A stretch of 34,660 nt of DNA from Opitutales bacterium (GTDB taxonomy: Bacteria; Verrucomicrobiota; Verrucomicrobiia; Opitutales; Seribacteraceae), in contig JAQWWZ010000035.1 in assembly GCA_029254745.1 (NCBI GenBank), positions 1-34,660 on the forward strand. The letters run 5' to 3'. The position numbers and the translations under genes were made by a program. How positions within the stretch are numbered: the first letter of the stretch is position 1; the number at the start of each line of letters is the position of its first letter. The notes beneath the pieces are model-generated. The model made no database searches and was not told the origin of the DNA. It saw only the letters and a list, made by a program, of their open reading frames with translations. Positions 29,878-34,660 of the stretch are shown here, piece by piece.

Positions 29878-30600
29878 ATGAAAGAACAATCTACTTTCTC
29901 AAAACCTGTAGAGTTGTTTATCGCTTTAATTGTAATTGTAAGCGTCATTGCTTATATCCTTGAAGTTGAGTTTGCCGGTTCAGAGCATAGTCTTGAAGGA
30001 CATCCCATATGGCTTTGGATAGAGAGAATTGTAGCCATTATCCTGACAGGTGAGTATCTTTTACGATGGAAATATGAGGGGCGAAGGTACCCCCGAAGCT
30101 TGTTGGGCGGCATTGACCTGATTGCGATTCTACCCTTTTGGATAGGTTTTATCACCCCTATTTCCTGGCTTGGATTAGTGCGTTCTATGAGAATCCTGCG
30201 CTTACTTAAATTGTACCGTCAAAGTCATGCGATGAGAATTTTTGTACAAGCTTTACTGGGTTCAAGGCACTACCTCAGCGGCATGCTTTTAATTGTTTTT
30301 ATTTTTGTACTATTTAGTGCTGTGGGCATCAGGGAAATCGAAAGGGATGTTCAACCAGAAAAATTTGGAACTCTGTTTGATTCAGTCTGGTGGACCATTG
30401 TAACACTTATGTCAGTTGGATATGGAGATGCAGTGCCGATATCCAAAGTTGGAAAGTTTTTTGCTCAATTTGTAATGGTCGCCGGGGTTGGTCTTACTGC
30501 TGCATTTATTGGTATTGTGGGAAGTAATGTATATGCTCAAGTTCAAAAACTAGACCAACGGGATAAAGAAGAAGGTACAAAAAGAAACAGAGAAGATTAA
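29878..30600 (+). CDS. Voltage-gated-type six-helix potassium channel
   Basis: A 240-residue inner-membrane channel subunit. Hydrophobic segments fit S1 (ELFIALIVIVSVIAYIL), S2 (IWLWIERIVAIILTGEYLLR) and S3 (LLGGIDLIAILPFWIGFI). An S4 carries arginines every third position (LGLVRSMRILRLLKLYR), then S5, a pore helix with WWTIVTLMSVGYGDAVP and S6. The selectivity filter reads SVGYGD at 179-184, with Ser in place of the usual first Thr, which is compatible with K+ selectivity. There is no cytoplasmic ligand-binding domain after S6, only a short charged tail (QKLDQRDKEEGTKRNRED). The ATG at 29878 is chosen over a TTG at 29857. The gene ends in TTAA, shared with the stop of the opposing frame. Confidence 0.9.
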   Translation: MKEQSTFSKPVELFIALIVIVSVIAYILEVEFAGSEHSLEGHPIWLWIERIVAIILTGEYLLRWKYEGRRYPRSLLGGIDLIAILPFWIGFITPISWLGLVRSMRILRLLKLYRQSHAMRIFVQALLGSRHYLSGMLLIVFIFVLFSAVGIREIERDVQPEKFGTLFDSVWWTIVTLMSVGYGDAVPISKVGKFFAQFVMVAGVGLTAAFIGIVGSNVYAQVQKLDQRDKEEGTKRNRED

Positions 30601-31388
30601 CGTTTGTAGTCCAAAGTGATTACAAACTGAAAGTCATATTCTCCTGATGTACTGGAATGGACGAGCGAACGCAGACTGGAATCATTAGAAAAAGATTCCG
30701 TATCAATACTCGCTGAAAAATATTTTTCCATTTTATTCTCACCCCCTTTACCCCAAACCCAACTATTTCTATGTAAGAGTGATCCGTGAGGTGGCAGTAG
30801 ATAGTCTCCATATCTTGACTCAATATATTCGGTATAAAAAGGACCTCTTGGTTTTCCAAATTTAAAAAAGTTTTCAACTTTATTTAGATAAATAGGCAAA
30901 TCCGTTAAGTTTTTTATCTTAATATTATAAAAACCTGTATCTATTTCACTCCAATTTTAAGATGGACTGGGTCCTTCGAAGGGACGAACAGGTGACTTTT
31001 CTAGATAACTAACCTCAACTTCGATTAGAGGTACCGCACTAATACTCTAGGTATTCACCCTAACATCTCTGCACAAAGCAATGACTTTTACCTCGGCAAG
31101 ATTAGTGGTTACTGGAACCCTGTTTTCGCTACATGATGTAACACTTAAGCAAAGAAATAAAAGGTGAAGGTGCCAAACCTGATCAACTTGAGCAGAAGGA
31201 GTTACGGGGTGACTAGACACACAAAGAAGGTAAATAAATCGTTTGTACTCATGGATGGCTTTTTCCGCAAAACGGATAGACCAACTGCATTCAGATGCCA
31301 AACCTTTCACGAAGTTGTATCGAGCATCTTTAGGCCCAATTTGGTGCGAAGAAATTAGAAAGCCAAAGGCTTTCTTTATCGATACCAT
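30597..31388 (-). pseudogene. Stop-interrupted frame: GRDP-like N-terminus joined to a lipoprotein-like remainder
   Basis: A single minus-strand reading frame of 264 codons runs from the ATG at 31388 to a stop at 30597. It carries two internal stops, TAG at 31049-31047 and TAA at 30959-30957. The first 78 residues fit the N-terminal helical domain of GRDP-like/DUF1399 proteins, with EYKRFIYLLCVSSHPVTPSA and VDQVWHLHLL. Directly after that, FLCLSVTSC reads like the lipobox end of a lipoprotein signal peptide, followed by beta-strand-rich sequence (LIEVEVSYLEKSPVRPFEG, NIKIKNLTDLPIYLNKVENFF) to the end. The simplest reading is an in-frame deletion that fused two genes, followed by stop mutations. 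Frame retention over about 790 AT-rich bases, outside the two stops, shows it was coding until recently. Stop readthrough or sequencing error cannot be excluded. Confidence 0.6.
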
Positions 31389-32117
31389 GGCAGCAGTACT
31401 GCATCTTTGTAATTATGACTCCCAGGAATAACCAAAGTCAAGGGATAGAACTTTTTTCTTTTCAAGTAATTCAACATCACACCACCCGTTGATCTAAAGA
31501 GTTAGAATGCTCTAAATACATACATGCTCATATTGAATACTCTTCGATTACAAAGAGCATTTAAACTTCTTTCTTAGCAAATAATGAGCAACATACAGGA
31601 GGTAGAATGTTATCCTGAAACATTTCCGCTTGCTGTAGATATCCGCCCTTATTTGTTCTAAGCCTGACTCTTTCACCTTCGTTGCCACCGGTATGTTTGC
31701 GTTCTTGGTTGGGCACCTAATATAAAACAATGGCGATCCGGAAAAATTTGCGAGGATAGAAATGAGGCAGACTTATAACCGTGTTATTTATTGAAATTCT
31801 CGCCGGAACTTTCAGGATAAAAGATAAAACACATCCAAAGATATGATTGTTTGTTTACGGACTCCGAAGTACGATATTCTTTTCGTACTCTTGGAGTCGA
31901 GTCCTGATCAAAGACGGGCACCACACATTCCCTTAGCTCCATCAATAATAGAAAGCGATTAGGTACAAAACATCGGTATACTGGGGATAAGCTCTCAGAT
32001 AAATTGTCACCATCTCTCAACAGGATAATAGACCAAAGAACATCAAGGATGAAGAATGTAGGACATGATTTGAAATTGCTTTGGGCACTATACCAAGCAG
32101 CGTCCTTACACTTGTAT
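31389..32117. other. Long stretch without an intact gene, probably decayed sequence
   Basis: Both strands are broken by stops every few tens of codons. The only frames left are short ones on the minus strand with no recognisable domain (60-78 codons). One minus-strand remnant near 31420-31495 reads INGWCDVELLEKKKVLSL and looks like a protein end. An 8-base inverted repeat AATGCTCT/AGAGCATT flanks 31506-31562, and a larger hairpin lies at 31860-31898. No tRNA, transposase or phage gene was recognised. I read it as a graveyard of small genes next to the broken frame at 30597-31388. Confidence 0.45.
31860..31898. repeat. Imperfect 13-base-pair hairpin in the gene-poor stretch
   Basis: GACTCC (31860-31865) pairs with GGAGTC (31893-31898), and AGTACGA (31868-31874) pairs with TCGTACT (31883-31889). 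They are separated by a small internal loop (GA against CTT) and an 8-base apical loop TATTCTTT. No T-run follows on either strand. It may be a structured RNA piece, a recombination site remnant or a protein-binding palindrome; nothing in the context decides. Confidence 0.5.
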
Positions 32118-32144
32118 TAAAGTTTTTAATAGATCGGCCGATTC
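32118..32144 (+). promoter_or_regulatory. Sigma-28 (FliA-type) flagellar promoter in front of the flagellin-family gene
   Basis: TAAAGTTT (32118-32125) is followed after exactly 11 bases by GCCGATTC (32137-32144). The E. coli-type sigma-28 consensus is TAAAGTTT, 11 bases, GCCGATAA, so the -35 is a full match and the -10 matches six of eight positions. The expected start of transcription is near 32150, about 35 bases before the ATG at 32186. Both position and sequence fit a class 3 flagellar gene. No clear Shine-Dalgarno sequence precedes the ATG. Confidence 0.82.
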
Positions 32145-32185
32145 TATGGGTGTAAAACTATCATCATTCTTAATCACTATTCGTC

Positions 32186-33790
32186 ATGGAATCCTTATCC
32201 CTGTCCCGCTCCGTCGTGAACAACTTAAATAATGCATTTGAGAAGCACGCGAAAATTAACCGCCACCTGCAAACAGGAAAACGGGTATTACATCCAAGTG
32301 ATGATGTTGGGGAAGCAAGTAAATTAGGTAAAACCAAACTGGATTTGATTAAGAATCGAAACATCCAAAGCAATCTCCAAAATTCGCTATCCCTTCTTCA
32401 GGCTCAGGACGGAATGTACAATACAATCGGGGACATCCTCAGCCGATCCTCTGAATTAAAAACGCTTTTCTCCTCCCCTGTTGCCGGTGAGCAAGCAAAA
32501 GTCGCCTACAACGAAGAATTTGTTGAGTTACAATACGAACTCCGCTCCATTGCCACATCCAAGTGGAATGGTATCAGTTTATTTTCGACGCAAGACTCCC
32601 GGACTTTGTTTGGTCCTGCCGTGGACACCGAAGATATGCTTCAGGAATCGAGCGATAAAGCAGCAGATGCCCCGCTTAAATTATCAAGGTGGGGTATTTA
32701 TCAATTTGAGCCTGATACAGAACCCAAGTTGCTCAACAAGAAATTGTTGGCTATCACGATTACCGATGAATCGGAGGGTGGTGCGGCTTTAAAACCTTAC
32801 AGAGGAATGGATGATGATGAGGATATCGCAGCAAAAGAAAGATTTGAAAATGAAGAACTACCATCATGGAATAATTTCATGGATGAGCTGGGAGTGGAGG
32901 CAGAAATTGCGGTAATCGTAGCTGAATCTGTATTTACATCCGAATCAAATAATGGTATCGATGCGGACGGTGGAGAGGTGGTACCAGTTGGATACAACGA
33001 AACAACTGACCTAGAGCCTTTTGCTCGAGTCTTCAGGGGCATGGGAAGAGAAGCATTCTCTCATCCAAATTCCCCAAAAAATGTAGCACCAAACATGCCT
33101 GACCCTAATGATCAAGCGGACTTTCTGTGGGCAAAATTTAATGAAATCACAAACAATGGTGAAAACCTTCCAGATGCTGTAGGGGTATTCGTGGACAACT
33201 CTGGATCTTTGTACTTCAACGAAGTCAACCAAGCTCTCTTCCAATTTACCGACAGGATTAAAACAACTTACCCGGAGATCATTCTCCCTTCTGACAACTT
33301 AATTACTGGCGATGCCACCGTAGTCGACATTGATACTGATCCAGAAGGAGAAACAATCGACAAAAGTAAAACCGGTATTTTCCGTGGTATTTCCTTAGCT
33401 GGTGCTGAGGATTGGATCAATCAAAGCGAAATCGCACTAAGAGCTCTCATTGATAACGACCCGGACTTCCAGGCGGCATTGGAACCAGATTTAGGAGATC
33501 GCACCTATGCATTGGAAGAATACACCGCAAGCGAGTTGGTCAGTTTCTTCGACAGTTTGATAGATGCCAGAGCTGAAAATGCTTCAGAACAGCAACGGAT
33601 CAATTCGGAAATTGGTGAGCTTCAGGGAAAACAGGTTGGGTTAGAGGGCGCAATTGGGGTATCAGAAGATCTAGATGTGTCAGCTGCGATGAGAGTTTTC
33701 CATAGAACAAAAGATCAGGTTGATCTAAATGCGCAACTTATGTCAGCGGCTAAAGAAATGGAAAATATTCTGTATACAGACTTCCTGTAA
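32186..33790 (+). CDS. Flagellin/FlgL-family protein with a vWA-like central domain
   Basis: 534 residues. The N-terminal part, to about 135, is the coiled-coil D0/D1 module of flagellins and hook-filament junction proteins. It has LNNAFEKHAKINRHLQTGKRVLHPSDD (FlgL-like 'GKRVLxPSDD'), then NLQNSLSLLQAQDGMYNTIGDIL and RSIATSKWNGISLF. The C-terminal part, about 460-534, is the matching helix (NSEIGELQGKQVGLEGAIGV, LMSAAKEMENILYTDFL). Between them lie about 300 acidic residues. Residues 337-341 (DNSGS) in VGVFVDNSGSLYFNEV are a MIDAS-type DxSxS motif of von Willebrand A domains, with a downstream EDWI that I recall from bacterial vWA proteins. There is no N-terminal signal peptide, as expected for a type III-exported filament protein. 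A sigma-28 promoter precedes it. No other flagellar gene is in the window, so filament, cap-like or adhesive roles remain open. Confidence 0.78.
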   Translation: MESLSLSRSVVNNLNNAFEKHAKINRHLQTGKRVLHPSDDVGEASKLGKTKLDLIKNRNIQSNLQNSLSLLQAQDGMYNTIGDILSRSSELKTLFSSPVAGEQAKVAYNEEFVELQYELRSIATSKWNGISLFSTQDSRTLFGPAVDTEDMLQESSDKAADAPLKLSRWGIYQFEPDTEPKLLNKKLLAITITDESEGGAALKPYRGMDDDEDIAAKERFENEELPSWNNFMDELGVEAEIAVIVAESVFTSESNNGIDADGGEVVPVGYNETTDLEPFARVFRGMGREAFSHPNSPKNVAPNMPDPNDQADFLWAKFNEITNNGENLPDAVGVFVDNSGSLYFNEVNQALFQFTDRIKTTYPEIILPSDNLITGDATVVDIDTDPEGETIDKSKTGIFRGISLAGAEDWINQSEIALRALIDNDPDFQAALEPDLGDRTYALEEYTASELVSFFDSLIDARAENASEQQRINSEIGELQGKQVGLEGAIGVSEDLDVSAAMRVFHRTKDQVDLNAQLMSAAKEMENILYTDFL

Positions 33791-33945
33791 AAAATAGACT
33801 CAGGAGATCTCAAAACAAAACTTTCTAAATATCAGCATGATAGGCGTTTTAAAATCGCCAAGTCAGACGATTTATTTATTGCTAGAAGAAATGGTTCAGA
33901 TCGAGCCAACAAAAAATTCAAAGCAAAACATAAATTTGATTATAT

Positions 33946-34320
33946 ATGAATGAGGTGACCATAAAAGGAGAAGTAAAATTTGTTGATGAAGTCCGAGAAT
34001 ACGGGGCCAATGGCTTTAAAAAGCACCAGGTAGTGGTTGAGACAGGAGACGGAAGATGGGACAACCCGATACCTGTGGAATTCATCAAAGACACTATTCA
34101 AAAGAGCAAAGACCTTGAAGTCGGAAATAAGGTTTCCATAGAAGCCCGTATCAATGGCCGTGAATGGCAGGGTAAAGATGGGGTAACCAAATGGTTTACC
34201 TCGATTAGTGGCTACAAAGTGGATATTGAAGGAGCTTCAACCAATACCCCCCAACCAGATAGTTCATCTTACGACACTTTCGACGAATATGATGATGGGG
34301 TGGAAGACGATGTTTTCTGA
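33946..34320 (+). CDS. DUF3127-type OB-fold protein with an SSB-like acidic tail
   Basis: 124 residues. The core VTIKGEVKFVDEVREYGANGFKKHQVVVETGD, then IPVEFIKDT, VGNKVSIEARINGREWQGKDG and KWFTSISGYKVDIE follows the DUF3127 pattern, a small OB-fold family resembling single-strand DNA-binding proteins. After about residue 95 comes a polar linker (STNTPQPDSSS) and an acidic end DTFDEYDDGVEDDVF. That end recalls the partner-binding tip of SSB (acidic residues ending in a hydrophobic pair). Nucleic acid binding is likely but not proven. The main ssb gene is not in the window. A 155-base gap separates it from the flagellin-family gene, and it converges on the isomerase gene. Confidence 0.72.
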   Translation: MNEVTIKGEVKFVDEVREYGANGFKKHQVVVETGDGRWDNPIPVEFIKDTIQKSKDLEVGNKVSIEARINGREWQGKDGVTKWFTSISGYKVDIEGASTNTPQPDSSSYDTFDEYDDGVEDDVF

Positions 34321-34362
34321 GCAAAACTTTTGAGGTAATCCCTCCTGGTCTTTAAAGTTCAT

Positions 34363-34396
34363 CAATAACTGGCACTCCTCCCGTGCTTGGTTATTG
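34363..34396. terminator. Hairpin between two convergent genes, possible weak terminator
   Basis: CAATAAC (34363-34369) pairs with GTTATTG (34390-34396), and GCAC (34372-34375) with GTGC (34383-34386). There is a TG/TTG internal loop and a TCCTCCC apical loop. It lies 43 bases after the DUF3127 gene and before the end of the convergent isomerase gene. Neither side has a clear T-run, so it may stabilise or process RNA ends rather than terminate. Confidence 0.35.
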
Positions 34397-34484
34397 CAGC
34401 TGATACTCTAGTTATTCTTGTGCATCTAGCTGTGCAGGCGGAATTCTTTACCTGCAGAAATCATGCTTTGCGAAAATTAAAATT

Positions 34485-34660
34485 CTAAAACTTAATCTTT
34501 GCTTGATCCAGAAGCTTTTGAATTTCCTTCGTCATTTTTTTCTGCAATATCCCCTGCCTTACCTGTGATTGTAACTGCTCAAGGGAAGGTGGGGTAAGCG
34601 ACCTGACCCCTTCCACTTTTACAATGTGCCAACCTGCTTGCGTACGCACCGGAGAAGAGA
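34485..34660 (-). CDS. C-terminal end of a parvulin-type peptidyl-prolyl isomerase (5' part outside window)
   Basis: The last 58 codons of a minus-strand gene running off the window. SSPVRTQAGWHIVKVEG is the end of a PpiC/rotamase domain, where 'T-x-x-G-W-H-I-x-K-V' carries the conserved active-site histidine. It is followed by a charged helix (LEQLQSQVRQGILQKKMTKEIQKLL) typical of the C-terminal part of PrsA/SurA-like secreted chaperones. The stop is TAG at 34487-34485. The full protein is probably periplasmic or outer-membrane associated and helps folding of exported proteins, but the N-terminus and signal peptide are not visible here. Confidence 0.82.
   Translation of the reverse strand, partial: SSPVRTQAGWHIVKVEGVRSLTPPSLEQLQSQVRQGILQKKMTKEIQKLLDQAKIKF

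Noticed and set aside
31164..31431. Plus-strand frames of 62-64 codons as genes
   Set aside because: They are antisense to the better supported GRDP-like remnant and look like its shadow.
31784..32020. 78-codon minus-strand frame as a gene
   Set aside because: No family resemblance, no promoter or ribosome site seen, and it contains the 31860-31898 hairpin, which explains part of its sequence.
33836..33860. Palindrome GGCGTTTTAAAATCGCC as a terminator for the flagellin-family gene
   Set aside because: Only four G/C pairs around an AT core, with no T-run after it; could form by chance.

Overview
The window looks like a chromosomal segment from a Gram-negative, aerobic bacterium. lpxK points to lipid A, hemF needs O2, and there is a flagellin-family gene. 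From recalled resemblance of several proteins (the class V aminotransferase, the acetolactate synthase N-terminus, the cysteine-poor FmdB-like protein, the secreted CBM6-type domain) I infer Verrucomicrobiota, probably the marine Opitutae/Puniceicoccales. This is an inference; no marker gene proves it. Most of the window is dense housekeeping sequence.

Layout. 1-4660: the 3' end of a secreted sugar-binding or dehydrogenase-like protein, rarA, a convergent FAD disulfide oxidoreductase, and a three-module signalling protein (cNMP domain, degenerate receiver, STAS-like). 4708-6658: hemF and hemE overlap and may be cotranscribed with the signalling gene. 6671-13140: lpxK faces away from a tight plus-strand run of panD, a class V aminotransferase, topB, an FmdB-like gene and lipA. 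13250-21525: a minus-strand block nusA-infB-rbfA followed by dnaK-groES-groEL. It ends in a strong UUCG-loop terminator and starts downstream of a terminator-like hairpin in the nusA leader. 21661-29858: a plus-strand block leuB-alaS-SNF2 helicase-ilvB. 29878-30600: a voltage-gated-type K+ channel.

30597-32117 is the only clearly decayed stretch. A minus-strand reading frame of 264 codons carries two internal stops and appears to join the start of a GRDP-like protein to a lipoprotein. About 0.7 kb with no intact gene follows. Directly after it lies the most interesting locus: a near-consensus sigma-28 (FliA-type) flagellar promoter at 32118-32144 drives a 534-residue flagellin/FlgL-family protein. 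Its central region carries a von Willebrand A-like DxSxS motif, and no other flagellar gene is in the window. The window closes with a DUF3127-type OB-fold protein with an SSB-like acidic tail and the C-terminal end of a parvulin-type peptidyl-prolyl isomerase.

The genes mostly serve protein synthesis and folding (infB, rbfA, nusA, alaS, dnaK, groESL), cofactors (hemEF, lipA, panD), branched-chain amino acids (leuB, ilvB), envelope (lpxK, PpiC-like) and DNA maintenance (rarA, topB, SNF2). No CRISPR array, tRNA, rRNA, intact insertion sequence or CIRCE element was seen.
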